A stretch of DNA of 64,000 nt, taken from Aequorivita sp. CIP111184 (GTDB lineage Bacteria; Bacteroidota; Bacteroidia; Flavobacteriales; Flavobacteriaceae). The position numbers were made by a program, and so were the translations under genes. The stretch covers positions 141,268 to 205,267 of the forward strand of contig NZ_UEFQ01000026.1 in the NCBI RefSeq assembly GCF_900489465.1. Reading direction: 5' to 3'. The notes under the pieces are model-generated. The model worked only from the letters and a program-made list of their open reading frames with translations. It had not been told where the DNA came from and searched no databases. Shown here piece after piece: positions 9,039 to 18,199 of this stretch. Numbering within the stretch: the stretch's first letter is position 1; each line of letters starts with the position of its first letter.

Positions 9039-10136
9039 ATGATAACTGAGGTAATCAATACAAAAGAACTTCATAAAATGGACCCAGTTTTTGGGCAACT
9101 TTCTTTTGACAATCACGAACAAATCGTTTTTTGCAACGACAAAGATACTGGTTTAAAAGCAATAATTGGTATCCACAATACGGTTTTGGGGCCCGCTTTG
9201 GGAGGAACAAGAATGTGGAACTATGGCAGTGAGTGGGAAGCGTTGAATGACGTACTTCGTCTTTCACGCGGAATGACTTATAAAAGCGCAATCACGGGGC
9301 TTAACCTTGGTGGTGGAAAAGCAGTTTTAATTGGTGATGCAAAAACACAAAAAACCCCTGAGCTTATGTTGAAGTTTGGTGAGTTTGTAAACTCATTAGG
9401 CGGAAAATATATTACTGCAGAAGACGTTGGAATGGCAACTTCTGATATGGATTTGGTAAGAACGGTTACTCCTTACGTTACTGGTATTTCAGAATCAAAA
9501 GGTGGTGCCGGAAACCCTTCTCCAATTACAGCTTACGGTGTTTTTATGGGAATGAAAGCCGCTGCAAAATACACGTTTGGAAGCGATGTGCTTGAAGACA
9601 AAGTGGTGTATGTGCAGGGAATTGGAAACGTAGGTGAAGCTCTAGTTGAAAACCTGAGCAATGAAGGGGCCAAAGTTTATATTTCCGACATCAACCAAGA
9701 GCGTTTGGAAGAAGTTCGCGATAAATACAGCGTAGAAATTTATGGTGGAAACAACATTTATGCGGAAAAAATGGACATCTATGCTCCATGTGCTTTGGGT
9801 GCAACTATAAATGATTTTACCATCAATCAATTGAATACAAAAATAATTGCTGGTGCAGCAAATAATCAATTGGCAGAAGAGCAGAAGCACGGAAAAATGC
9901 TTCGTGAAAAAGGGATTGTTTACGCTCCAGATTTCTTGATAAATGCTGGTGGAATTATAAACGTTTATGCTGAACTTGAAAATTATGACCGAAAGGAAAT
10001 AATGCGCAAGACTGAAAATATTTATAATACTACGCTTGAAATTTTGAAAAAAGCTGAGCTAGAAAATATTACAACTCATCAAGCAGCATTTAATGTGGCA
10101 CAAGCCAGAATTGATGCAAGAAAAAACGAAAAATAG
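9039..10136 (+). CDS. ldh: Leucine (Glu/Leu/Phe/Val) dehydrogenase
   Basis: This 365-residue protein catalyses NAD-dependent oxidative deamination of leucine and other branched-chain amino acids to 2-oxo acids. The N-terminal domain has A-L-G-G-T-R-M-W (residues 53-60) and the lysine motif G-G-G-K (91-94). The C-terminal Rossmann domain has G-x-G-N-V-G (194-199). Length and motifs match Bacillus-type leucine dehydrogenases. In flavobacteria the enzyme feeds branched-chain catabolism and branched fatty-acid synthesis. An ideal promoter lies 41 nt upstream. I favour leucine over other substrates because the length fits short leucine/valine enzymes rather than roughly 450-residue glutamate dehydrogenases. 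Confidence 0.92.
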   Translation: MITEVINTKELHKMDPVFGQLSFDNHEQIVFCNDKDTGLKAIIGIHNTVLGPALGGTRMWNYGSEWEALNDVLRLSRGMTYKSAITGLNLGGGKAVLIGDAKTQKTPELMLKFGEFVNSLGGKYITAEDVGMATSDMDLVRTVTPYVTGISESKGGAGNPSPITAYGVFMGMKAAAKYTFGSDVLEDKVVYVQGIGNVGEALVENLSNEGAKVYISDINQERLEEVRDKYSVEIYGGNNIYAEKMDIYAPCALGATINDFTINQLNTKIIAGAANNQLAEEQKHGKMLREKGIVYAPDFLINAGGIINVYAELENYDRKEIMRKTENIYNTTLEILKKAELENITTHQAAFNVAQARIDARKNEK

Positions 10137-10157
10137 GTTTCGATTTTTTTAAAACAC

Positions 10158-10165
10158 TATCTTTG
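10158..10165 (+). promoter_or_regulatory. Candidate -7 element for nusB
   Basis: TATCTTTG fits TAnnTTTG and lies 56 nt before the nusB ATG. No exact TTG sits 19-22 nt upstream. The 5' end of the transcript would begin inside the hairpin that follows at 10166-10192. Confidence 0.45.
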
Positions 10166-10192
10166 CAACGCACAGGAAATTCTTGTGCGTTG
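10166..10192 (+). other. Strong hairpin in the nusB leader
   Basis: The arms CAACGCACA (10166-10174) and TGTGCGTTG (10184-10192) are perfectly complementary. A G-T, a G-C and an A-T pair extend the stem almost to a three-base loop. No T run follows directly, so a 5' leader structure is more likely than a terminator for leucine dehydrogenase, although the latter is not excluded. Confidence 0.6.
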
Positions 10193-10221
10193 TTACTTTA
10201 AAAAAGTTCTTTCAAAAAAAT

Positions 10222-11166
10222 ATGCTTACAAGAAGACATATCCGAGTAAAAGTTTTGCAGTCCGTTTACGCTTATAACCAGTGTACAAACCCAAATATTG
10301 ATTCACAGGAAAAATTTCTGCTTCATAGTATAGACCAGATGCAGGACCTCTACTTATTAATGTTGCAGCTACTTTTGGCGCTTCAGGAACAAGCGGATAG
10401 TTTTCTTACTAGATCCCAAAAGAAACATCTTGCAACGGCTTTGGAAAAAGACCCTAGCCGCACTTTTGTCGAAAATAAGTTATTGCATGTAATTGCAAAC
10501 AACACTACTTTTTCTGATATAATTGAAAAGAAAAAACTAAATTACTGGCATTTGGACGGGGAATATGTGAATATCATTTTCAACGAGCTACGCCAATTGG
10601 AGTGGTATAATGATTACCTATCTCAAAAAGAAACTACCTATAAAGAAGACCAAAATTTTGTAATTAAAGTTTTTAAGGAAGTAGTTGCCCCCAACGACAA
10701 GATTTACGAATATATTGAAGACAAACGCCTTACGTGGGTTGATGATTTTCCAATAGTAAACACGGCCATTGTTAAAATGCTGGGTAAGCTTTCAGAAAAA
10801 AATGCTTCTTCGCTTTTGGTTCCCAATCTTTATAAAAATGATGAAGATCGCGATTATGCACTGCAGCTTTTCAGAAAAGTGATTCTTAATGAAGATAAAT
10901 TGAACGCCCAAATAGAAGGAAAAACCCCAAACTGGGACCAAGACCGTATAGCCGATGTGGATTTGATTATTTTAAAAATGGGCATCGCTGAATTTTTATA
11001 TTTCCCTTCAATTCCTGTTAGGGCCACTATCAACGAATACTTGGAGGTTTCCAAAGAATATTCAACTCCAAAAAGCAGCATATTCGTCAACGGAATTTTG
11101 GATAAAATTGTTAAAGAATTTTCAGAAAACGGTAAACTGAATAAAATTGGACGAGGGCTTCAATAA
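10222..11166 (+). CDS. nusB: Transcription antitermination factor NusB (long Bacteroidota form)
   Basis: I choose ATG 10222, where the family start M-L-T-R-R-H-I-R-V-K begins, giving 314 residues. Classical NusB has about 140 residues; Bacteroidota forms are about twice as long. The NusB helical fold is at the C-terminal half (about residues 165-300), seen in the W-V-D-D-F-P and I-A-D-V-D-L-I-I-L motifs. NusB binds boxA RNA with NusE to drive antitermination of rRNA operons. It is followed by DUF1573 and yajC on the same strand. A strong hairpin precedes the gene. Confidence 0.92.
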   Translation: MLTRRHIRVKVLQSVYAYNQCTNPNIDSQEKFLLHSIDQMQDLYLLMLQLLLALQEQADSFLTRSQKKHLATALEKDPSRTFVENKLLHVIANNTTFSDIIEKKKLNYWHLDGEYVNIIFNELRQLEWYNDYLSQKETTYKEDQNFVIKVFKEVVAPNDKIYEYIEDKRLTWVDDFPIVNTAIVKMLGKLSEKNASSLLVPNLYKNDEDRDYALQLFRKVILNEDKLNAQIEGKTPNWDQDRIADVDLIILKMGIAEFLYFPSIPVRATINEYLEVSKEYSTPKSSIFVNGILDKIVKEFSENGKLNKIGRGLQ

Positions 11167-11220
11167 AAGCAAAAAAATACATACTTTTGGCGTGCTAAAA
11201 ACCTAAAAATTTTAAATACC

Positions 11221-11703
11221 ATGAAAAAATCAGTTTTAATAGTAGCAATACTATCTGTTTTTGCCTTTTCTTCTTGTAAAGACAATGCTGCAGACAAAGT
11301 AAACGAGGAAAATGTTGCCACTGCCGCAGATCGTGATGCAGAGTCTGGTAAATTCCCAACCATCGCTTTTGAAGAAAGCCAATTCGATTTCGGAACTATC
11401 GACCAAGGAACGCCTGTTGAGCACATTTTCAAATTCAAAAACAACGGGGAAGCTCCATTGATGATAGTAAACGCAAAAAGTAGCTGTGGATGTACTATTC
11501 CAGAATATACTAAAGAACCAGTTGCTCCAGGTGAGTCAGGTGAGTTATTGGTAAAATTCAACGGAAGTGGTCAAAACCAAGTAAGTAAAACAGTAACTCT
11601 TACAACCAATACCAAAGCTGGAACCGAAACTTTAACTATTAAAGCTTTCGTTACTCCTAAAGCAGGTGGTGCCGCTCCAATAAAAACCCCAACATCCAAA
11701 TAA
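11221..11703 (+). CDS. DUF1573 domain lipoprotein
   Basis: The 160-residue product has a lipoprotein signal peptide (lipobox F-S-S-C19) and one DUF1573 domain at about residues 45-140. The characteristic S-S-C-G-C-T motif lies near residues 88-93, followed by a proline-rich end. DUF1573 is an immunoglobulin-like fold related to ASPM/Hydin domains, common in Bacteroidota; its role is not established. The position between nusB and yajC is a recurring order in flavobacteria. It lies 54 nt after nusB and 28 nt before yajC and may be co-transcribed. Confidence 0.88.
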   Translation: MKKSVLIVAILSVFAFSSCKDNAADKVNEENVATAADRDAESGKFPTIAFEESQFDFGTIDQGTPVEHIFKFKNNGEAPLMIVNAKSSCGCTIPEYTKEPVAPGESGELLVKFNGSGQNQVSKTVTLTTNTKAGTETLTIKAFVTPKAGGAAPIKTPTSK

Positions 11704-11731
11704 TAAATTTTTTGGATCACTAAAAATTACT

Positions 11732-12022
11732 ATGGAACAAATACAAAGTTTTTTACCGATAATATTATTGTTTTTGGTGATGTATCTATTTTTGATACGT
11801 CCACAAATGAAAAAAGCCAAACAGGAAAAACAGTTTGCCGCCCAACTTAAAAAAGGTGACAAAGTAATTACTACTGGAGGGATACACGGTAAAGTTTTGG
11901 AGCTTAATGAAGATGGAACCTGTATTATAGAATGCGGGGCCGGAAAAATAAAGTTTGAAAGAGCAGCCATTTCTATGGAAAGAACTGCAAAAATCAATGC
12001 TCCCGAAAAAGAGAAGAAATAG
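11732..12022 (+). CDS. yajC: Preprotein translocase accessory subunit YajC
   Basis: This 96-residue protein has one N-terminal membrane helix (about residues 7-23), then the R-P-Q-x-K-K motif (about 24-29). A small domain containing K-K-G-D-K-V-I-T-T-G-G-I-H-G-K-V (about 46-61) follows. YajC associates with SecDF at the translocon. Length and motif order match the family closely. A bidirectional terminator follows it. Confidence 0.94.
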   Translation: MEQIQSFLPIILLFLVMYLFLIRPQMKKAKQEKQFAAQLKKGDKVITTGGIHGKVLELNEDGTCIIECGAGKIKFERAAISMERTAKINAPEKEKK

Positions 12023-12044
12023 TAAATTGTTCCTTGTTTAAATA

Positions 12045-12085
12045 AAAACTCCCTCACTATTTTTAAATAGTTGAGGGAGTTTCTT
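12045..12085. terminator. Bidirectional terminator between yajC and pepT
   Basis: A long hairpin with arms AAACTCCCTCACTATTT and AAATAGTTGAGGGAGTTT (one G-T type mismatch) lies between convergent genes, with A and T runs on its two sides. Confidence 0.85.
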
Positions 12086-12109
12086 TATTAGGTATTTTAT
12101 TTTAAAAAT

Positions 12110-13372
12110 TTACTCTTCTTCTTTTTTGAATTTTGAAAGATCTTGCGCTGTCAATTGTGCTATATTCACAATTACTTCTACAGCCTTTTGCATACTTTCA
12201 ACGGGAACGTATTCATACCTTCCGTGAAAATTATGGCCGCCTGCAAAAATATTTGGACACGGAAGCCCCATAAAACTTAATTGTGAACCGTCAGTTCCAC
12301 CACGTATTGGTTTTATTAAAGGTTCAATACCCGCTTGCTCCATAGCTTGTTTTGCGATTTTCACAATGTGCATTACTGGCTCAATCTTTTCGCGCATATT
12401 GAAATATTGATCTTTTATTTCAACAGTAACCACTTCCATTTCAAATTGCTCGTTTAAGTCGTCTGCCAATCTTTGAACCATTTCTTTTCGGGCCTCAAAA
12501 TGTTTTTTATCATGATCGCGGATTATGTATTGAATTTTAGTTTCATCAACAGATCCATCAATACCGTGAAGGTGAAAAAACCCTTCGCGACCTTCAGTAT
12601 GCTCTGGAGTTTCAAGTCTTGGAAGTGAATTAATATAGTCTGTAGCAATGTACATACTGTTAATCATTTTTCCTTTGGCGTATCCCGGATGTACTATTTT
12701 TCCTTTTATAGTAACTACAGCACCAGCAGCGTTGAAATTTTCATATTCCAGTTCACCCACTTGGCTGCCATCCATTGTGTATGCCCATTCTGCGCCAAAC
12801 TTTTTTACATCAAACTTATGCGCACCTCGGCCAATCTCCTCATCGGGTGTAAAGCCTACACGAATTTTTCCGTGCTTAATTTCGGGATGATTAATTAAGT
12901 ATTCCATTGCGGAAACTATTTCCGTAATTCCCGCTTTATCATCTGCACCCAAAAGCGTTGTGCCGTCCGTTGTTATTAGGGTTCTACCTTTGTAAAGCAA
13001 CAAATCCTCAAAATAATCTGGTGATAGAATGATGTTCTTTTCTTTGTTTAGAAGAATATCCTTCCCATTGTAATTCTCAATAATTTGTGGTTTCACGTTT
13101 GCTCCAGTAAAATCTGGGGAAGTATCAAAATGTGAAACAAAGCCGATTACAGGAACAGGGTGCGGAACATTGGAAGGCAAAGTGGCCATAATGTAAGCGT
13201 TTTCATCAATGCTAACATCTTCCATTCCTATCTGTTTCAGCTCTTCGGCCAGTTTATTGGCGAGATCCCATTGTTTTTTAGTGCTTGGGGTGGTATCACT
13301 GTTTGGATCACTTTCGGTGTCTACGGTAACGTAGCTTATAAAGCGATCAATAATGTGTTGTTTTTCAATCAT
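12110..13372 (-). CDS. pepT: Peptidase T (tripeptide aminopeptidase)
   Basis: The enzyme releases the N-terminal residue from tripeptides in the cytoplasm, using two zinc ions (M20 family). From ATG 13372 it has 420 residues, close to the usual 410. Metal-binding motifs are visible in order: [24 protein letters not shown] and, near the end, [10 protein letters not shown]. The conserved R-G-G-T-D-G-S motif is also present. A longer frame adds seven residues from an ATG at 13393; I prefer M-I-E-K-Q as the family start. It is convergent with yajC and divergent from pyrD. Confidence 0.94.
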   Translation of the reverse strand: MIEKQHIIDRFISYVTVDTESDPNSDTTPSTKKQWDLANKLAEELKQIGMEDVSIDENAYIMATLPSNVPHPVPVIGFVSHFDTSPDFTGANVKPQIIENYNGKDILLNKEKNIILSPDYFEDLLLYKGRTLITTDGTTLLGADDKAGITEIVSAMEYLINHPEIKHGKIRVGFTPDEEIGRGAHKFDVKKFGAEWAYTMDGSQVGELEYENFNAAGAVVTIKGKIVHPGYAKGKMINSMYIATDYINSLPRLETPEHTEGREGFFHLHGIDGSVDETKIQYIIRDHDKKHFEARKEMVQRLADDLNEQFEMEVVTVEIKDQYFNMREKIEPVMHIVKIAKQAMEQAGIEPLIKPIRGGTDGSQLSFMGLPCPNIFAGGHNFHGRYEYVPVESMQKAVEVIVNIAQLTAQDLSKFKKEEE

Positions 13373-13457
13373 AACTTTTCTTTTACATTGCAAAATAAAG
13401 CATATTCAAAATAACAAATACATAGTTTAGTGTATTTTTGTACCACATTTTTCAACT

Positions 13458-14498
13458 ATGTACAAAACCATCATACGCCCACTCTTTTTTAGTTTTGATC
13501 CTGAGAAAATTCATCATTTTACATTTTCGTTGATTCGTTTTTTCCATAAAATTGGCTTTGGAAGTATTTTCCAAAGTATTTATAAAATTGAAAACCCAAA
13601 ACTGGAACGCGAACTTTTCGGACTAAAATTTCCAAATCCCGTCGGTCTCGCCGCTGGCTTTGATAAAAATGCGAAGCTTTACAAGGAGTTATCAAATTTT
13701 GGGTTTGGTTTTATTGAAATAGGAACCGTTACTCCAAAACCACAACCTGGAAATGAAAAGCCGCGTTTGTTTCGCTTAAAGGAAGATTCTGCAATTATAA
13801 ACCGAATGGGTTTTAATAATGGTGGTGTAGAAGAAGCGGTGGAAAGATTGAAGAAAAATCCCGCGACTGCGCTTGAAAAGACAAAACATGTTTTAATAGG
13901 TGGAAATATTGGGAAAAATAAAGTTACTCCTAATGAAGAAGCCGTCAACGATTACATAATTTGTTTTGAGGCACTTTTTGATTATGTAGATTATTTTGTT
14001 GTAAATGTTAGCTCACCCAATACACCAAACCTTCGTGAGTTACAGGAAAAGAAGCCGTTGACAGATTTGTTGCAAACCCTGCAAGACAGGAATCATTCAA
14101 AAGAAAAACGCAAGCCAATTCTTCTTAAAATTGCTCCAGATTTAACCGATGAACAACTTTTAGACATTATCGAAATTATTGCAACCACAAAAATTGATGG
14201 TGTTATTGCTACAAATACCACTATTTCACGAGAAGGAATATTTTCCGAAAACAAAAAGGAAATGGGCGGCTTGAGCGGTAAACCTTTAAATAAAAGAGCA
14301 ACGGAAGTGATTCGGTTTCTTTCGGAAAAAAGTAATAAAGCGTTTCCGATAATTGGTGTGGGTGGAATCCATTCCGCAGCAGATGCTTTGGAAAAACTGG
14401 ATGCCGGAGCAAGTTTGGTACAACTCTATACAGGTTTTATTTATGAAGGTCCGGGATTGATAAAAGAAATAAACGAAGCGATTGTAAAACGAAAATGA
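13458..14498 (+). CDS. pyrD: Dihydroorotate dehydrogenase (quinone), class 2
   Basis: This 346-residue flavoenzyme oxidises dihydroorotate to orotate in pyrimidine synthesis and passes electrons to the quinone pool. It is class 2: the N-terminal amphipathic extension (Y-K-T-I-I-R-P and on) precedes the barrel, and the catalytic base is the serine in N-V-S-S-P-N-T (about residues 178-184). FMN-binding motifs include [10 protein letters not shown] near residue 63 and G-V-G-G-I near the end. A TATTTTTG -7 candidate lies at 13433-13440. Its stop overlaps the next gene's start (ATGA). Confidence 0.95.
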   Translation: MYKTIIRPLFFSFDPEKIHHFTFSLIRFFHKIGFGSIFQSIYKIENPKLERELFGLKFPNPVGLAAGFDKNAKLYKELSNFGFGFIEIGTVTPKPQPGNEKPRLFRLKEDSAIINRMGFNNGGVEEAVERLKKNPATALEKTKHVLIGGNIGKNKVTPNEEAVNDYIICFEALFDYVDYFVVNVSSPNTPNLRELQEKKPLTDLLQTLQDRNHSKEKRKPILLKIAPDLTDEQLLDIIEIIATTKIDGVIATNTTISREGIFSENKKEMGGLSGKPLNKRATEVIRFLSEKSNKAFPIIGVGGIHSAADALEKLDAGASLVQLYTGFIYEGPGLIKEINEAIVKRK

Positions 14499-15121
14499 TT
14501 GAAACCCTAATCTCTTTTTCAATCGCCACGCTTGCACTCGCCATTTCTCCGGGACCGGACAATATTTATGTGCTTACCCAATCTTTGGTAAATGGCACTA
14601 AAAGTGGCATCGCTACTACTGCTGGGTTGATAAGTGGTTGCATTGTGCACACCACACTTTTGGCATTTGGTATTTCTGCAATAATTACTGCTTCGGAAGA
14701 AATTTTCTACGGTATAAAAGTTTTGGGCGCTTGCTATCTACTTTACTTGGCTTACAAAGTATATAGAAGTAATGAACATATTTCGTTGGCTGAGAATGCA
14801 CCTAAGAAATCATACGCCCAACTTTTTAAAACGGGTGTAATAATGAATTTGGTGAACCCAAAAGTGATGATATTCTTTTTGGCGTTTTTCCCAGGTTTTC
14901 TTTGGGATAATCCTGAAGTTTCGGGAGTAAATACAGTGGCTCAGTTTTATATTTTAGGAATTACTTTTATGATTGTTTCTTTTATAACCTTCAGTATAAT
15001 CGCAATAGCCGCTGGACGTATTTCAGGTTTGCTTTTGGAATGGAAAAATATGGGTGCTGTGTTAAAATGGTTGCAAATACTTGTTTTTGTTGGAATTGCA
15101 GTTTTCATTGTTTTGCCATAA
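14495..15121 (+). CDS. LysE/RhtB family amino-acid exporter
   Basis: This 208-residue inner-membrane protein has about six hydrophobic helices and the family signature S-P-G-P-D-N (residues 18-23) followed by G-x-x-x-G-I near residue 36. Members export amino acids such as lysine, threonine, homoserine or leucine; the substrate is not predictable here. The start overlaps the pyrD stop by four bases, so the two genes are probably translationally coupled. Length is usual for the family. Confidence 0.92.
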   Translation: MIETLISFSIATLALAISPGPDNIYVLTQSLVNGTKSGIATTAGLISGCIVHTTLLAFGISAIITASEEIFYGIKVLGACYLLYLAYKVYRSNEHISLAENAPKKSYAQLFKTGVIMNLVNPKVMIFFLAFFPGFLWDNPEVSGVNTVAQFYILGITFMIVSFITFSIIAIAAGRISGLLLEWKNMGAVLKWLQILVFVGIAVFIVLP

Positions 15122-15202
15122 TTAATTAGATTTCAATTCCATTTAAAAAGATTTTCTATTTCTAATTTCGTAGTTCTTCTTTCAAAAACTATCTTTGAAG
15201 CA

Positions 15203-16066
15203 ATGCAGCAAGTAAAAATTATAGAATGTCCGCGCGATGCTATGCAGGGCATAAGAGATTGGATTCCCACCGACCAAAAAGTGAAATACATACAATCGCT
15301 TTTGCGTTGTGGTTTTGATACAATTGATTTTGGAAGTTTTGTTTCTCCTAAGGCAATTCCGCAAATGCAGGACACGGCTGAAGTACTTTCAAAACTGGAC
15401 CTTTCTGCCTCAAAAAGTAAATTGCTTGCCATAATAGCCAACCTTCGCGGCGCGGAAGATGCTGTGAAACATCCCGAAATTGATTATTTGGGGTACCCTT
15501 TTTCAATTTCCGAAAACTTCCAAATGCGGAACACGCACAAAACCATTTCGGAGTCGTTGGTAATACTCCAAGATATATTAAACCTAGCGCATAAAAACAA
15601 TAAAGAGGTTGTAGCCTATTTATCCATGGGCTTTGGGAATCCGTATGGCGACCCGTGGAACGTTGAGATAGTAGGAGAGTGGACAGAAAAACTTTCTGCA
15701 ATGGGCGTTAAAATCCTTTCGCTTAGTGATACCGTGGGTTCATCTACGCCCGATATTATTTCATATTTATTTAGTAACTTGATACCCAAATATCCCCACA
15801 TAGAATTTGGCGCGCATTTGCACACCACCCCCAAAGCATGGCACGAAAAAGTTAACGCCGCCTACAAGGCAGGTTGTAACCGTTTTGATGGAGCCATTCA
15901 AGGTTTTGGTGGTTGCCCTATGGCAAAAGATGAATTAACTGGAAATATGCCTACCGAAAAAATGCTCAGCTACTTTACGGCTGAAAAAATTTCGAGTAAC
16001 ATACACCCAATGTCTTTTGAAAGCGCTTATAATGAAGCAACTAAAATTTTTACTAAATACCATTAA
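15203..16066 (+). CDS. Hydroxymethylglutaryl-CoA lyase
   Basis: The 287-residue TIM-barrel enzyme splits HMG-CoA into acetoacetate and acetyl-CoA in leucine degradation. Visible motifs are E-C-P-R-D (residues 8-12, metal and catalytic region), G-A-H-L-H-T (metal-binding histidines) and the cysteine loop G-F-G-G-C-P. The first motif continues A-M-Q rather than the usual G-L-Q, a mild divergence. It could also act on another 3-hydroxy-3-methyl acyl-CoA. ATG 15203 lies only five bases after a TATCTTTG element (15190-15197), so its mRNA may be almost leaderless. The next gene starts immediately after its stop. Confidence 0.88.
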   Translation: MQQVKIIECPRDAMQGIRDWIPTDQKVKYIQSLLRCGFDTIDFGSFVSPKAIPQMQDTAEVLSKLDLSASKSKLLAIIANLRGAEDAVKHPEIDYLGYPFSISENFQMRNTHKTISESLVILQDILNLAHKNNKEVVAYLSMGFGNPYGDPWNVEIVGEWTEKLSAMGVKILSLSDTVGSSTPDIISYLFSNLIPKYPHIEFGAHLHTTPKAWHEKVNAAYKAGCNRFDGAIQGFGGCPMAKDELTGNMPTEKMLSYFTAEKISSNIHPMSFESAYNEATKIFTKYH

Positions 16067-17605
16067 ATGAGAAAATTTTTACTTTTAGCTGTCGTGGGCT
16101 ATTTTTCTGTAAGCTGTGAAATTCTTCAGCTCGCTCCCGAGGATCCAATAAAAGGCGCAGGCGCCATTACCCTTAAATTTGTTCAAATAAACGACGTTTA
16201 TGAAATTGCACCTTTAAATGGAGGTGAATATGGTGGCTTAGCCCGTGTGGCTCATATTCGCGATTCAATAAAGGAGCGGTTTCCAAATACATATTTATTT
16301 TTGGCCGGAGATTTTTTAAATCCATCTTTAATAGGAACGCTAAAAGTTGATGGCGAACGTGTAAATGGAAAGCAGATGGTAGATGTGCTCAATGCAATGG
16401 ATATAGATTTGGTGACCTTTGGAAACCATGAATTTGATTTGAGCGAAAAAGATTTGCAAAAACGATTGAATGAATCAAATTTTACTTGGACAACTGCTAA
16501 TGTACGTCACGTTACAGAAAAAGGGCTTGTGCCTTTTGCCACCAAATGGGATTATACCACTGTCCCTACTTCAGATTACTCCACATTCAACGCCATGGAT
16601 GCCGATGGAAACAAAATGAAATTTGGCGTTTTTGGCGTAACCCTTCCTGCAAATCCAAATCCATATGTTTCTTATGGAGATATATATGAAAATGCAGTAA
16701 GAGCTTATGATTTGGCTATTCAAAAATCTGATTTTGTTGTTGGTTTGACGCACGTTTCATTAGATGAAGATAAAAAAATTGCTAAGCAATTGCGATCTCT
16801 TCCATTAATAATGGGAGGCCACGAACATTTCAATATGTTAGAAAAAGAAGGTAGAACCATTATAGCTAAAGCAGACGCCAATGCAAAAAGTGTATATGTA
16901 CATACCCTTATTTATAACTTGCGCACAAAATACCTTCATATCAATTCTGAATTAATGATGGTTACCGATAAAATAGCATCCTCTGCGAAAGTGGAACGCG
17001 TAGTAAACAAATGGACTGACCTTTTGGACGAAAAACTAAAGGAAGTTGTGGAGAAGCCAGAAGAAGTAATCTATAACGCTACAATGCCTCTTGATGGTAC
17101 AGATACCGCCAACCGCAGCAAACAAACCAATATGGGCGAGCTAATTACTCGTTCGATGGCCTATTCTTTCAACGACAAGGTTGACGGAGCCTTAGTGAAT
17201 GGAGGCTCAATAAGAATAGACGATAGATTGGTGGGTGATATTACAAGTACCGATATTTTTAGAGTGCTTCCCTTTGGAGGGAGTATCTTGAAAGTTGATT
17301 TAAAAGGTAGTTTGTTAAAGCAAGTATTGGATTACGGAAAATCGCAAAGTGGGGAAGGAGCTTATCTTCAGCGTTATAATTTTTCACAGAATGAAAAAGA
17401 CGAATGGCTGGTAAGTGATAAGCCGATCAGTGACCAAAAAACCTATTCCGTTGCTTTCAGTGATTTTTTGCTTAAAGGACTGGATATTCCTTTTTTAACC
17501 CCTGAGAATAAAGGCTTAGTAAAAATTTATACACCCAAGGAAAATGAAACTGCTGCTGATATTCGAAAAGCAATCATTTTCTATTTAAATTCGTTAAAAA
17601 AATAA
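16067..17605 (+). CDS. Lipoprotein 5'-nucleotidase / metallophosphatase
   Basis: This 512-residue protein has a lipoprotein signal (V-S-C17). The N-terminal metallophosphatase domain (about 35-300) shows Q-I-N-D-V, G-D-F, the G-N-H-E-F-D motif and G-G-H-E-H. The C-terminal 5'-nucleotidase domain (about 330-490) has N-G-G-S-I-R. The usual first motif reads H-x-N-D-x-H; here it is I-N-D-V-Y, so one metal ligand differs from the classical UshA set. It probably dephosphorylates nucleotides at the cell surface or periplasm. Its ATG directly follows the lyase stop and its stop overlaps the next ATG, so it lies inside an operon. Confidence 0.88.
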   Translation: MRKFLLLAVVGYFSVSCEILQLAPEDPIKGAGAITLKFVQINDVYEIAPLNGGEYGGLARVAHIRDSIKERFPNTYLFLAGDFLNPSLIGTLKVDGERVNGKQMVDVLNAMDIDLVTFGNHEFDLSEKDLQKRLNESNFTWTTANVRHVTEKGLVPFATKWDYTTVPTSDYSTFNAMDADGNKMKFGVFGVTLPANPNPYVSYGDIYENAVRAYDLAIQKSDFVVGLTHVSLDEDKKIAKQLRSLPLIMGGHEHFNMLEKEGRTIIAKADANAKSVYVHTLIYNLRTKYLHINSELMMVTDKIASSAKVERVVNKWTDLLDEKLKEVVEKPEEVIYNATMPLDGTDTANRSKQTNMGELITRSMAYSFNDKVDGALVNGGSIRIDDRLVGDITSTDIFRVLPFGGSILKVDLKGSLLKQVLDYGKSQSGEGAYLQRYNFSQNEKDEWLVSDKPISDQKTYSVAFSDFLLKGLDIPFLTPENKGLVKIYTPKENETAADIRKAIIFYLNSLKK

Positions 17606-18087
17606 TGTTGAAAAAAGTTATAAAAATTGTTTTGGTTATAGCATTACTCGCTTTAGTGGCAATTCAATTTATACGTCCAGAAAAAAATAACCAAGGTTAT
17701 AAAAGTGTTGCTTTATTTGAAACTGAAACAAAGCCATCAGCAAAGGTAGCTTCCATTTTAAAAGAAAGCTGTTACGACTGCCACAGCAATCAAACCCAAT
17801 ATCCTTGGTATTCAGAAATTGCACCAACATCACTATGGTTGGCCGATCATATTGAAGAGGGAAAAGAACATTTTAACGTGTCTGCTTGGGAAAACTATAC
17901 AGTGAAAAAGAAGGAACACAAGCTTGAAGAGCTTATTGAGATGGTGGAAGATGATGAAATGCCATTACAATCCTACACACTTATTCACGGCAATCTTTCG
18001 GAAGATGATAAAAAATTATTGCTTCAATGGGCTGGTTTGGCAAGACTTCAATACAAACATCAATTGGAAGTTTCTTCAATTAAATAA
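17605..18087 (+). CDS. Haem-binding domain protein (single c-type CxxCH)
   Basis: The 160-residue product has an N-terminal membrane anchor (about residues 5-22) and a periplasmic domain. The haem attachment motif C-Y-D-C-H is at residues 56-60, followed by N-Q-T-Q-Y-P-W-Y, typical of the 'haem_bd' (DUF1924-like) family of Bacteroidota. A distal M-P motif near residue 118 is a possible axial ligand. It likely carries electrons or senses redox state at the membrane; the partner is unknown. The start overlaps the nucleotidase stop (TAATG). Confidence 0.88.
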   Translation: MLKKVIKIVLVIALLALVAIQFIRPEKNNQGYKSVALFETETKPSAKVASILKESCYDCHSNQTQYPWYSEIAPTSLWLADHIEEGKEHFNVSAWENYTVKKKEHKLEELIEMVEDDEMPLQSYTLIHGNLSEDDKKLLLQWAGLARLQYKHQLEVSSIK

Positions 18088-18123
18088 TTTTTTAAAATCT
18101 ATTTAAATTTAATCTAAATAAAC

Positions 18124-18154
18124 TTGTGAGATTTCATTATCACTATTATTTTTG
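18124..18154 (+). promoter_or_regulatory. Promoter of the DUF4856-imelysin-HTTM-TonB receptor locus
   Basis: TTG (18124-18126) and TATTTTTG (18147-18154) are spaced by exactly 20 nt. The surrounding leader contains two copies of a TCTAAATAA-like sequence (about 18112 and 18185), possible operator half sites. Confidence 0.7.
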
Positions 18155-18199
18155 CGACTGAAAAACTAATCTATTTTAATTCAGTCTAAATAATATTTA

